A program made the position numbers and the translations under genes. A stretch of 32,349 nt of DNA from Methanocorpusculum sp. (GTDB lineage: Archaea > Halobacteriota > Methanomicrobia > Methanomicrobiales > Methanocorpusculaceae), in NCBI GenBank assembly GCA_030539655.1, contig JAUNXT010000001.1:52910-85258 (forward strand), given 5' to 3'. Under the pieces are notes generated by a model, which saw nothing but the letters and a program-made list of their open reading frames with translations, was not told the origin of the DNA and did no database searches. Shown here piece after piece: positions 18,370-25,915 of this stretch. Positions within the stretch are counted from its first letter, which is position 1; each line of letters opens with the position of its first letter.

Positions 18370-19059
18370 TTACTGGGAGTTTTCCTCTCTTTTTTTCCAG
18401 ATAAGGAGAATCCCGTCATCAAAGCGTTCTGCGGATTTCAGAGTAAGCCGCGGGAATTCTTCGGGTTTTGTAAAGCCGTCACCGTCCGCAAACGTGGGGG
18501 AGGTTTTTCCACCAATAATTAATGCCCCGATGTAGATACGTATCTCATCGAAGAGCCGCTGACTCATAAAAGACCAGAGAATAGATGCCCCGCCTTCGAC
18601 CATGAGCTGTCTGATGCCCATATCTCCTAACCGGTCGAGCAGAATTCCGAGGTCTACTGATGTTTTCCCGGCAGTTATAACAGTCACACGTTCAGATAAT
18701 GCAGCAACACGGTCTTTGTCAGCGGCTTCAGATACTGCAACAATAATTTTTCCGCTTCCTTTTATGAACATGTCAGAATCATCCGGAAACTCTGCGCGTG
18801 AGTCGATGACGATGCGGGCTGGTTCTGCAGGGAGTTTTTTCTCCCGCCGTTCTTCTTTTAAGGCCTCATTTTTTAGTCTGAGTGACGGGTTGTCCGAGCG
18901 GACTGTCCCAATTCCAACGAGAATTGCGTCTGATTCGGCGCGAAGTTTTTCCATTCGGGCAAAGTCTTCAGCACCGGATATTTTCGTCTGTTTGCGAAGC
19001 GGAGTGGAAATTTTACCGTCTGCACTCATAGCTGCGTTGATTATAACGTAGGGTCTCAT
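18370..19059 (-). CDS. Diaminohydroxyphosphoribosyl-pyrimidine reductase (ArfC/RibD type)
   Basis: A 229-residue RibD C-terminal-type reductase, predicted to reduce the ribosylamino-pyrimidinone 5'-phosphate intermediate in archaeal riboflavin synthesis, a pathway that also feeds F420. The N-terminal NAAMSADGKIST, the LVGIGTVRSDNPSL segment, and MVEGGASILWSF with IYIGALIIGG near the C-terminus are characteristic of the NADPH-dependent reductase domain. There is no deaminase domain, as usual in archaea. It converges on the geranylgeranyl reductase with a 30-nt gap and is upstream of the 65-residue protein gene in reverse direction. Confidence 0.9.
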   Translation of the reverse strand: MRPYVIINAAMSADGKISTPLRKQTKISGAEDFARMEKLRAESDAILVGIGTVRSDNPSLRLKNEALKEERREKKLPAEPARIVIDSRAEFPDDSDMFIKGSGKIIVAVSEAADKDRVAALSERVTVITAGKTSVDLGILLDRLGDMGIRQLMVEGGASILWSFMSQRLFDEIRIYIGALIIGGKTSPTFADGDGFTKPEEFPRLTLKSAERFDDGILLIWKKREENSQ

Positions 19060-19093
19060 GTTTCGCCTGAATTAATTAAGAAGCCGCAGAGTT

Positions 19094-19291
19094 TTATTTT
19101 TCTGCTTTTTCTACGACCTTGTAGACGTTGACACCGACACGGACATCCGGGAATGCGCGGGATACAGCCTTGTTTCCAAGGGTTGAACCGATGATAATCG
19201 TTTTTCCGGATGCGGAAGGACCGAAGTCCTGGCTTAAGTCAACCTTTATCGTCAGGATGTTTCCGTCTACACTCATGTTTACATTTTTCAT
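19094..19291 (-). CDS. Conserved small protein of unknown function (65 residues)
   Basis: A 65-residue soluble protein. It is beta-rich, with MSVDGNILTIKVDL, the conserved-looking DFGPSASGKTIIIGST and VGVNVYKV near the end. I recall closely similar small proteins in other archaea and bacteria but no function. It contains GxSASGKT, which resembles but does not match a P-loop closely, and the protein is far too short for an ATPase. Its promoter has TTTATTAA about 28 nt before the ATG, indicating a leaderless transcript. It ends 34 nt before the ArfC-type gene starts. Confidence 0.85.
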   Translation of the reverse strand: MKNVNMSVDGNILTIKVDLSQDFGPSASGKTIIIGSTLGNKAVSRAFPDVRVGVNVYKVVEKAEK

Positions 19292-19315
19292 GTACTAAGT
19301 AATATGTTGAGGAAG

Positions 19316-19323
19316 TTAATAAA
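19316..19323 (-). promoter_or_regulatory. Leaderless-type promoter of the 65-residue protein
   Basis: The minus strand has GGTTTATTAA with the box centred about 28 nt before the ATG at 19291, so the transcript should begin at or beside the start codon. The same GGTTTATTAA sequence stands at about 27 nt before sepF (28361-28370). Confidence 0.5.
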
Positions 19324-19324
19324 C

Positions 19325-19651
19325 CTTTTCCGTATTTTATGGGTTTTAAGGGGTGAAGGTGAGGGTAGGTGCGTGAATAAGTTAGTGTCCGTCTCCAAAA
19401 AACAACATCTGTATTTTATAATCCTATATTATTTTTCCTGATAAACTATAACATAACACAGGAATCTCCCTGCCCTGCGGCAAAAGACCCGCTTACAAAG
19501 ATGGGGGGACAGCGGATTCATCATCCGGCTGCTTGCCGCAGCCGGCCTTGCGGTCCTTACAAAAATCCTGCTGTTCTAACCGGCAGAACCCTCTCCTTTT
19601 TTTAGAGTCTGTCAAACGGCGTTTCTTTTCCGCCGGAATATCTTTCTATTT
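19325..19651. other. Non-coding stretch with a perfect hairpin
   Basis: About 330 nt without a supported gene. The left third is AT-rich. At 19525-19545 lies a perfect 8-bp inverted repeat, CCGGCTGC and GCAGCCGG around a 5-nt loop. A startless frame at 19457-19579 crosses it and would encode a basic-then-hydrophobic segment ending in TKILLF; it lacks any usual start codon. A run of seven T follows near 19595, which could end a plus-strand transcript. It may hold a small RNA or a degraded gene, but I cannot decide. Confidence 0.3.
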
Positions 19652-20224
19652 CTATTGCTCTGTGTCTGTAAAGCCGCAGACACCGCACAGCAGTTCTGCC
19701 GCCTCCTGCTCGCGGCGTCCTCCGCACTTTCTGATAAGAGCCAGATCATATCTTATTCGTTCTGCAAGCTCCTCCGAGTGTGTCCGGATATACCGCGTTG
19801 CATGAACCGATGCATCAACAACCGCATCAAACCCGCGGTTTACCCGGCGTACTCCGGGGCTGACGATAACCTCCTCTCCTACAGGGGTCAGATCAACCAG
19901 ATACGTGTTCTCTGTTTCGTGCGCAACCGCTGCATGATATGGGATGTATGCATCAGCTGCTGAAAGCCGCTGAAACGCTCCGGCCTCTCTCAGTTCTTCC
20001 GGTGCTGCATCATAAAACGCATACTTTGCGTAAAGATATGCGTCCGAGACAAAATTTGCTGTAACCCATCCATATTGTCTGATGTTTTCCTCGGTTTTTG
20101 AGCCCTTAAAAAGAATCATCTTCGGGCACTGCCCTTCGCGCAGAATAATTCCAATCGGCGCCGCATTGTCCTTTGTGACCGCAATAACCTCGGTAATCCC
20201 CTCACTTACGAGTCCCACTCCCAT
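19652..20224 (-). CDS. DUF447 family protein
   Basis: A 190-residue DUF447-like protein, probably with a flavin-binding split-barrel fold. The N-terminus EGITEVIAVTKDNAAPIGIIL and the later TANFVSDAYLYAKYAF fit the family as I remember it. Function unknown. Its gene overlaps the CitG-like gene by 19 nt and is the last in the marker9-CitG-DUF447 operon. The start is either ATG 20224, with GGAGG very close, or the GTG two codons on, with a better spaced GGAGGG. I recall DUF447 in tetrahydromethanopterin gene sets of methylotrophic bacteria, which would point to C1 cofactor metabolism (memory, not checked). Confidence 0.82.
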   Translation of the reverse strand: MGVGLVSEGITEVIAVTKDNAAPIGIILREGQCPKMILFKGSKTEENIRQYGWVTANFVSDAYLYAKYAFYDAAPEELREAGAFQRLSAADAYIPYHAAVAHETENTYLVDLTPVGEEVIVSPGVRRVNRGFDAVVDASVHATRYIRTHSEELAERIRYDLALIRKCGGRREQEAAELLCGVCGFTDTEQ

Positions 20225-21033
20225 CCCTCCAGAAGTGCGGTGAAAATCCCTGCAATACAGATATCCGCAAGAGAACCCGGATTAAATCCTTCAGAAAGGC
20301 ACCATGCATCAAAAATTTCAGCTGACATCTTTCCTGTACGCACCATCCGGGCGCAGTTTCTGACCTCCTCTGCAGCAGCAGACCCTGCCTTTTTGATGAT
20401 AAACGTGTCCGGGTATGTTGCAAGCATCTCCATAAAGACATCGGGAATTGCCTTGCATCCGCCCGCGGTCTTCAGCCCGTCCGCAAATTTCCGGGTCAGC
20501 TCAAACCCGTTTACCCATTCGCGTGAGTTCATATCGTTTTCCGCGGAGAATGCCATCACATCATACATCGTCATGTTGTTTTTGCGCAGCTCCTCAAGTG
20601 ATGCCGGGTCATGCACATCCATCTCGGACTCCTCGGAAACCCGCACCGAGGTAAGGCCGAACGCCTCATAGAAACGCACGGCATCTTCCACCGTGGTTTT
20701 CTTAATCTCTTCTTTTGCCCCGTCAATGCCGCGCCCTTTCAGGATGGGGAGCAGCAGGATAAATGCCCCGAAGTGGGTGTTTCCGCCCGAATGGCTGTTG
20801 GTACGTTTTACCGCCTCATAGATGGCCTCTCCTAACGGGAGTTCATCTATTTTTTCAAACACAGGTCTCGCACGTACCGCAGACGATATAAAATGTTCAA
20901 AGACAGTATCATCAAAGTCATGCTCACGGTCGATGTTTCCCGGTTTCAGCTTTGCGGAAATTTCCAGAAGCATCGCAAACGAGGCAAGCTCTGCCGCGTC
21001 TGCTGCTGACATCTTCTCTCTATGTTCTGCCAT
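20206..21033 (-). CDS. Triphosphoribosyl-dephospho-CoA synthase-like (CitG family)
   Basis: A CitG-family protein of 275 residues from the chosen ATG at 21033. A longer frame would start at a TTG inside the upstream gene; the ATG sits one nt after that gene's TAA (TAAGATG), typical of coupling. Key segments are KLKPGNIDREHDF (about 29-41 from this start) and NTHFGAFILLLP (about 85-96), the conserved substrate-side motifs of the family. True CitG builds the prosthetic-group precursor of citrate lyase, but no citrate lyase gene is visible here, so the substrate in this organism is unknown. The tight operon with marker 9 and DUF447 suggests a role in coenzyme assembly instead (inference). Confidence 0.85.
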   Translation of the reverse strand: MAEHREKMSAADAAELASFAMLLEISAKLKPGNIDREHDFDDTVFEHFISSAVRARPVFEKIDELPLGEAIYEAVKRTNSHSGGNTHFGAFILLLPILKGRGIDGAKEEIKKTTVEDAVRFYEAFGLTSVRVSEESEMDVHDPASLEELRKNNMTMYDVMAFSAENDMNSREWVNGFELTRKFADGLKTAGGCKAIPDVFMEMLATYPDTFIIKKAGSAAAEEVRNCARMVRTGKMSAEIFDAWCLSEGFNPGSLADICIAGIFTALLEGWEWDS

Positions 21034-21034
21034 C

Positions 21035-22138
21035 TTATCTGCCTTCAAAGATATGCTTCATGATGGCTTGCGACAGCAGGCGTTTCTGTTTCATATATTC
21101 ACTCTTCGAAAGGCCGCATCCTGCAAGCGACATATCACGGAACATACAGGGTGTGGAGGTTTTGCAGCAATAGGCAAGACTTCCGAAACAGGTACTGGAG
21201 CCTTCCGCAAGCAGGGTTCCTTCAACCGCCGCATTTTTCAAATCAACATACTCCTCATGTCCGAGACCTGCCGCTCTCAGTGTCGGAATCAGTGCACACT
21301 GCTTCATCGGCATGCAGCAGAAGGTAAGACCCCTGAAGTCCCCTCCCCTGCAGACCTGCTTCGGGGCATTATACCATCCGACCTCTTCCGCCATTCCCGC
21401 CATATAGTCGGATAAATAGTGCAGCAGCGGCAGGGATGCCTTTCTGGCGACAGAGACCAGGTCCGCCCCGTGCGAGAAGTAATCCATCATAACCTCGTCA
21501 GAGGTTACCCCGTTGTTTGCGATAATTATTAAGGGACATGCGTTTCTTATCTGTCTGAGTTTTGCATGACCAAAGTCCATTAAGTCAACATGCAGGATGT
21601 CAGCTCCCGCCTTCCAGAGGCTGCTGGCAAGTGCCGCGTCATCAGTGATGCCTGCGCGAAACTTCACCGAAACACAAAATCCTGCGGCATGAAGGGTGCT
21701 TACGATACCGGAGAGCTTTTGAATATCAGAAAGGAGTGCTTCACCCGCACCTGCGTCAGTCATCGGCTTTTGTCTGCAGTGTGCATCGATTTCACAGATG
21801 ACATCATGCCCGAAGCACTCTGCTGCTGCAAGATATGCCTCCTTTGTTGTCCCGCGGAGGTTTACGCCAAGGGCAAGTTCCGTATCTTTGAGGCTTTCGA
21901 GTTCCACTTTAATATCTTCAAGGGAGGCATCAAACTCCGCTCTTCCACAGGCTTCCATCTCCTTTGATGCGCCGCGCGCCGCATCGTCAATGCTGTACCC
22001 TCCGATAAACGCCCCTCCGGCAGAGTCCGCGCGTTCTTTCACATACGCGGCATCAGTTATCCCTGCCATGGATGCAAGAAAGACCGGACTTTTCACCGCA
22101 GTCCCGTTAATTGTGATATATTGACTCTCTTTGGTCAT
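21035..22138 (-). CDS. Flavoprotein barrel fused to methanogenesis marker domain 9
   Basis: A 367-residue protein in two parts. Residues 1 to about 250 resemble dihydroorotate-dehydrogenase or tRNA-dihydrouridine-synthase-type FMN barrels (VFLASMAGITDAAYV, IANNGVTSDEVMMD). Residues about 255-367 are cysteine-rich, with nine cysteines (263, 274, 275, 281, 317, 324, 325, 331, 341) and the segment WYNAPKQVCRGGDFRG, matching methanogenesis marker domain 9 as I remember it. That marker occurs in methanogens and is uncharacterised. The cysteines probably bind an iron-sulfur cluster. It is first in the operon with the CitG-like and DUF447 genes. Confidence 0.85.
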   Translation of the reverse strand: MTKESQYITINGTAVKSPVFLASMAGITDAAYVKERADSAGGAFIGGYSIDDAARGASKEMEACGRAEFDASLEDIKVELESLKDTELALGVNLRGTTKEAYLAAAECFGHDVICEIDAHCRQKPMTDAGAGEALLSDIQKLSGIVSTLHAAGFCVSVKFRAGITDDAALASSLWKAGADILHVDLMDFGHAKLRQIRNACPLIIIANNGVTSDEVMMDYFSHGADLVSVARKASLPLLHYLSDYMAGMAEEVGWYNAPKQVCRGGDFRGLTFCCMPMKQCALIPTLRAAGLGHEEYVDLKNAAVEGTLLAEGSSTCFGSLAYCCKTSTPCMFRDMSLAGCGLSKSEYMKQKRLLSQAIMKHIFEGR

Positions 22139-22184
22139 TTGTAGGGTTATATGGGTTCTTTCATGTATTATTTCTTTCTCGGTA

Positions 22185-22198
22185 ATCCTTTAAAGGAT
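22185..22198. promoter_or_regulatory. 14-bp palindrome in a divergent promoter
   Basis: A perfect palindrome ATCCTTTAAAGGAT lies between the marker 9 operon (ATG at 22138) and the CofE-like gene (ATG at 22231). Its TTTAAA core can serve as the TATA element in both directions, about 39 nt from one start and 53 nt from the other. It may be a shared bidirectional promoter or an operator. AGGAG follows at 22216-22220 for the plus-strand gene. Confidence 0.5.
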
Positions 22199-22230
22199 AA
22201 ATGACATAAAGATATAGGAGATTTTTACCA

Positions 22231-23424
22231 ATGGAACGAATGGTTGGTACTGTCGTTCGCGGCATCCGTGCTCCGATTATCCGGAGCGGGGATAACCTTG
22301 CGAAGATCGCAGCAGATTCCGTACTTGCTGCGGCAGAGTCCGAGGGTTTTAAACTTCAGAACCGTGATATTGTTGCTGTCACCGAGTCTGTTGTTGCCCG
22401 TGCACAGAATAACTATGTATCGGTTGATGATATCGCAGCCGATGTGAAAGCAAAACTGAAAGGAGGGACAATCGGTGTCATCTTCCCGATTCTTTCCCGC
22501 AACCGGTTTGCAATCTGCCTTCGCGGAATCGCAAAGGGCGCAAAGAAGGTTGTCCTTATGCTTTCATACCCGTCAGACGAGGTGGGAAACCATCTGCTTT
22601 CATGGGATGCACTGGACGAGAAAGGAATTGACCCGTACCGGGATGTCTTAACCCTGAAACAGTTCCGTGAACTCTTCGGTGTTGTGGTTCACCCGTTCAC
22701 CGGTGTAGACTATGTTGAGTACTACTCGCAGATTGTCCGCGATGCAGGAGCAGAGGTTGAGGTCATCTTTGCAAACGACTGCCGTGCAATTCTTTCCTAT
22801 ACAAAGAACGTCTTAACCTGCGATATCCACACCCGTGAGCGCTCAAAGCGTCTTTTAAAGGCGGCAGGAGCAGAGATTGTACTTGGTATGGATGATATCA
22901 TGACATCCCCGGTAAACGGCAGCGGATACAATGAGCAGTATGGTCTTCTCGGCTCAAACAAGGCGACTGAGGATAAACTCAAACTGTTCCCGCGTGAAAG
23001 CCAGGTGTTTGTGGATGCCCTTGCAAAGGAACTGAACACAAGAACAGGGAAAAACATTGAGGTTATGGTCTACGGAGACGGCGCATTCAAGGATCCGATG
23101 GGAAAGATCTGGGAACTCGCAGACCCGGTAGTATCTCCGGCATACACTGCAGGACTTTCCGGAAAACCCAATGAACTGAAGATGAAGTATCTGGCAGACA
23201 ATGATTTCGCAGATCTCTCGGGAGACGCCTTAAAGTCTGCAATCAAGGACTCCATCCGTTCAAAGGATGCTGACTTAAAGGGATCGATGGCATCTGAAGG
23301 TACGACTCCCAGAAGACTCACGGATTTAATCGGCTCGCTGTGCGATCTGACATCAGGCAGCGGAGACAAAGGAACGCCGATTATTCTCGTTCAGGGCTAT
23401 TTCGACAACTACATCTCCGAATAA
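22231..23424 (+). CDS. CofE-like (F420-0:gamma-glutamyl ligase family) protein
   Basis: A 397-residue protein of the F420-0:gamma-glutamyl ligase family. The N-terminal VVRGIRAPIIRSGDNLAKIA and NRDIVAVTESVVARA segments match the family's typical start. True CofE is about 250 residues, so this is a longer paralogue with roughly 150 extra residues, and its substrate is unknown. AGGAG lies ten nt before the ATG. It is divergent from the marker 9 operon across a palindrome, so the two may be regulated together. It could glutamylate F420 or another cofactor; I cannot distinguish these. Confidence 0.82.
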   Translation: MERMVGTVVRGIRAPIIRSGDNLAKIAADSVLAAAESEGFKLQNRDIVAVTESVVARAQNNYVSVDDIAADVKAKLKGGTIGVIFPILSRNRFAICLRGIAKGAKKVVLMLSYPSDEVGNHLLSWDALDEKGIDPYRDVLTLKQFRELFGVVVHPFTGVDYVEYYSQIVRDAGAEVEVIFANDCRAILSYTKNVLTCDIHTRERSKRLLKAAGAEIVLGMDDIMTSPVNGSGYNEQYGLLGSNKATEDKLKLFPRESQVFVDALAKELNTRTGKNIEVMVYGDGAFKDPMGKIWELADPVVSPAYTAGLSGKPNELKMKYLADNDFADLSGDALKSAIKDSIRSKDADLKGSMASEGTTPRRLTDLIGSLCDLTSGSGDKGTPIILVQGYFDNYISE

Positions 23425-23547
23425 TATTGTCAGGGATTTTTCCCTGTCTTTTTTCCCGTTTCTTTCCGGATTTACATATACTGCGTTCGCGTTCCCTCTG
23501 TGTCTCATTCTGCTGTAATGTATAATGTGCTGTGCATAATGTACGGG

Positions 23548-23576
23548 TTTAATATCATTATCTGCCCAATATAATA
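23548..23576 (+). promoter_or_regulatory. Candidate promoter of the AI-2E-family gene
   Basis: TTTAAT (23548-23553) and AATATAATA (23568-23576), the same arrangement as at 3171-3199 and 16923-16949, but 58 nt before the ATG. Between them and the start is a 6-bp hairpin CAGCTC/GAGCTG (23592-23608). The remaining intergenic sequence (23425-23634) shows no gene. Confidence 0.35.
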
Positions 23577-23634
23577 GAACAATACTACCAGCAGCTCCGG
23601 CTGAGCTGGTCTGACAAATAATAACCGGATATCT

Positions 23635-24765
23635 ATGACAGTTGCCACATTTCTGAAAAACCATTTCAGCCTTCTTCTTGTACTTGCCCTGATAATTATT
23701 ATTCTGATTGTCAGCTGGAGCTACATCGCAGTGGTCATTTTTGCTGCATCGCTCGCGGTTGTCGGCATCCCTCTTTACCGGAAACTGCACAGGAAGCTTC
23801 CTGCACCGTTTTCCTCATTCATCGTGACTACACTCATATCAGCCATTATTGCGGCAATATTTATGGTTATTGTGTTGGTCCTTGTCTCCGACAGCGGCAC
23901 GCTTTCCGAGATGATAAACAGCATTGTCGCATTCATTGGACATCTGTTCGGCTTTCCGATCGGCGTGGATGCCGGGGGTTCAATCGTTTCAACCATCCTT
24001 AATGTACTCGCACCTGCTCTTCCGGAATTTGTCGTATCAGCCGCGTCTGTTGGTGTTTATGTCTGTATCGGGTGTATTCTGTTCTATGCACTGTTATATC
24101 TTTTCCTCATCTTCGGGGAAAAAATCTGCGCAGATTTATGGAGCATCATCCCCGAGCAGTCCAGACCAAATGTCGGTCTGATGGCGGGACGGACAAAGGA
24201 TATTCTCTTCTCGCTCTATATTGTAAACTTCATCATGGCACTGATAACTTTCGGCCTTGCAGTTCCTTTCTTCCTTCTGCTGGGCTACGGGCATGTTATC
24301 TTTTATTCGGTCCTCTGCGGACTGTTTGCCCTTATCCCGGTCCTTGGTCCCTTAATGATTATCATCTTTGTTGCCTTGTATGCGCTTTCAATCGGCGACT
24401 GGTTCGGGCTGATTTTAACCATGACCATGGGTTACTTCCTGACCTGTATCCTGACTGATTTCTTCCTCCGTCCGAAGCTTACGGCACGGCGGGTTAAGAT
24501 TCGTCCCATGCTGATGTTTATCGGATTCTTCGGCGGGGCTGCTGTGATGGGTCTATTAGGATTTGTCTTAGGTCCGGTCCTTCTGGTGCTTGGCATTGCA
24601 GCCTATGAAATCTTCTTTAAGGAGATGCGCCAGGTCAAAAAGGAGATTGATACTGCAGGTGATGCACACCCTGCAGCATCTGCCAACCCCCCGGTATCTG
24701 TAAATAAACAGGTCTCCGAAAAATCAAATCCGGCTGAAACCGCACCGTCTGATACTGTGAAATAA
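23635..24765 (+). CDS. AI-2E family (UPF0118) membrane permease
   Basis: A 376-residue polytopic membrane protein with about seven or eight predicted helices spread along the chain and a hydrophilic C-terminal tail rich in Pro, Ala and Ser. The late motifs FFGGAAVMGLLGFVLGPVLL and GLFALIPVLGPLMI are typical of the AI-2E/UPF0118 transporter family. In bacteria some members export autoinducer-2 or act as sodium antiporters; no specific substrate can be read here. The gene follows the CofE-like gene by 210 nt with its own candidate promoter, and faces mfnA at a 46-nt gap. Confidence 0.9.
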   Translation: MTVATFLKNHFSLLLVLALIIIILIVSWSYIAVVIFAASLAVVGIPLYRKLHRKLPAPFSSFIVTTLISAIIAAIFMVIVLVLVSDSGTLSEMINSIVAFIGHLFGFPIGVDAGGSIVSTILNVLAPALPEFVVSAASVGVYVCIGCILFYALLYLFLIFGEKICADLWSIIPEQSRPNVGLMAGRTKDILFSLYIVNFIMALITFGLAVPFFLLLGYGHVIFYSVLCGLFALIPVLGPLMIIIFVALYALSIGDWFGLILTMTMGYFLTCILTDFFLRPKLTARRVKIRPMLMFIGFFGGAAVMGLLGFVLGPVLLVLGIAAYEIFFKEMRQVKKEIDTAGDAHPAASANPPVSVNKQVSEKSNPAETAPSDTVK

Positions 24766-24811
24766 CCGGGAAGAAATGGAGAGGAAGTCCCCCCGCAGTT
24801 TATCTGAAAAA

Positions 24812-25915
24812 TTATTTCTGTTTCTGTTCTGCGATATCTGCGAGGAACGCTTCCACGACATCCCGTGTTACATGCGGCATCAGAACAAACCTGAGTTCAT
24901 GCCGTCCGGTATGAGATACCATCCAGCCGTCCGGGACCGCAAAGTCGCGGAAGACCGTAAGGTTTAGCACGGGGTCTAAGACCTTTTCATATCCGAATGC
25001 GGAAAGTCCTGCGGTAAGTCTTCTGGTGTTTTCCATGCACCCTGCAACAATATCCCTGAATCCTTCGCGTCCGAGATACGTAATTACCGCATAGGCAGCT
25101 GCAGCATCTGCTCCGGGGCGTGTTCCTGTAAGCGTTGTTTGCTCCTTTGAAATCAGGTACGGTGTGGAGACGCGAAGGGCTTTTACATCTTCTTCCTCTC
25201 TGAAGAGAAGACATCCTCCGGGGATTGTGCCAAGCCCCATCTTATGCGGGTCGAGCGAGACCGAGTCAACCCCTTCGACTGCAAAATCGAACGGAACCGG
25301 ATTTTTCAGGAATGGTATTACAAAGCCCCCGAACGCCGCATCCACATGAAGATATGTGTCTGTTTCGCGTGTAATCTTTGCAATGGTTCTGATATCATCA
25401 ATCGTTCCGTACTCAGTAGACCCGGCAACGGCAGAGACCGCAATTGTATTCTTATCAATCAGCTCTGCCATCCTCCCGGTATCTGCGATGTATTTTCCAG
25501 GCGCATACGGCACGGTCCGCATCTCAAGTCCCAGGATATCACATATCTTATAGAACGAGAAGTGGGCAGACTCCGGGACGACAATGTTCGGCTTTTCGGT
25601 TTTCTTCCGCTTTTTTGCAGCGCGTATCGCCTGCAGATTGGATTCAGTACCTCCTGATGTCATCCAGCCTGATGCTGTTTTGCAGTGCAGCAGGTCTCCG
25701 AGACTTTCGATTAACAGCTGCTCTATCTTTGCCGCCCCTGCAAATACCGCAGGGTCTCCCAGGTTTGACGCGGCGAAGAGTCTTTTTGCCTCTTCCGCTA
25801 TCTGGTGGGGGATGGTGCACATCGAACTTAGGATACGGGTGTGCGGGGTATCAAGCGCCCGGTATCCGATAAGCTGTGCGGATATGACTTCACGCGGAGT
25901 TCCTTTCTCTTCCAT
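24812..25915 (-). CDS. mfnA: L-tyrosine decarboxylase for methanofuran synthesis
   Basis: PLP enzyme decarboxylating tyrosine to tyramine, the first step of the methanofuran side chain. The 367 residues fit MfnA. Visible are WMTSGGTESNLQA (84-96), YLHVDAAFGG (188-197) and the Schiff-base lysine 225 in SLDPHKMGLG, plus the N-terminal ILSSMCTIPH segment typical of archaeal enzymes. Some archaeal members also decarboxylate aspartate for coenzyme A; that dual use is possible and cannot be excluded. The start lies inside the upstream gene, a 26-nt overlap, so translation is coupled to the Rsm22-like gene. Confidence 0.94.
   Translation of the reverse strand: MEEKGTPREVISAQLIGYRALDTPHTRILSSMCTIPHQIAEEAKRLFAASNLGDPAVFAGAAKIEQLLIESLGDLLHCKTASGWMTSGGTESNLQAIRAAKKRKKTEKPNIVVPESAHFSFYKICDILGLEMRTVPYAPGKYIADTGRMAELIDKNTIAVSAVAGSTEYGTIDDIRTIAKITRETDTYLHVDAAFGGFVIPFLKNPVPFDFAVEGVDSVSLDPHKMGLGTIPGGCLLFREEEDVKALRVSTPYLISKEQTTLTGTRPGADAAAAYAVITYLGREGFRDIVAGCMENTRRLTAGLSAFGYEKVLDPVLNLTVFRDFAVPDGWMVSHTGRHELRFVLMPHVTRDVVEAFLADIAEQKQK

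Noticed and set aside
21034-21048. A TTG start giving five more residues for the CitG-like protein.
   Set aside because: The ATG at 21033, one nt after the upstream stop, is a better start and leaves the coupling signal intact.
23592-23608. A 6-bp hairpin before the AI-2E-family gene.
   Set aside because: The stem is short and has no T-run or other known regulatory sequence, so I do not list it as a separate element.
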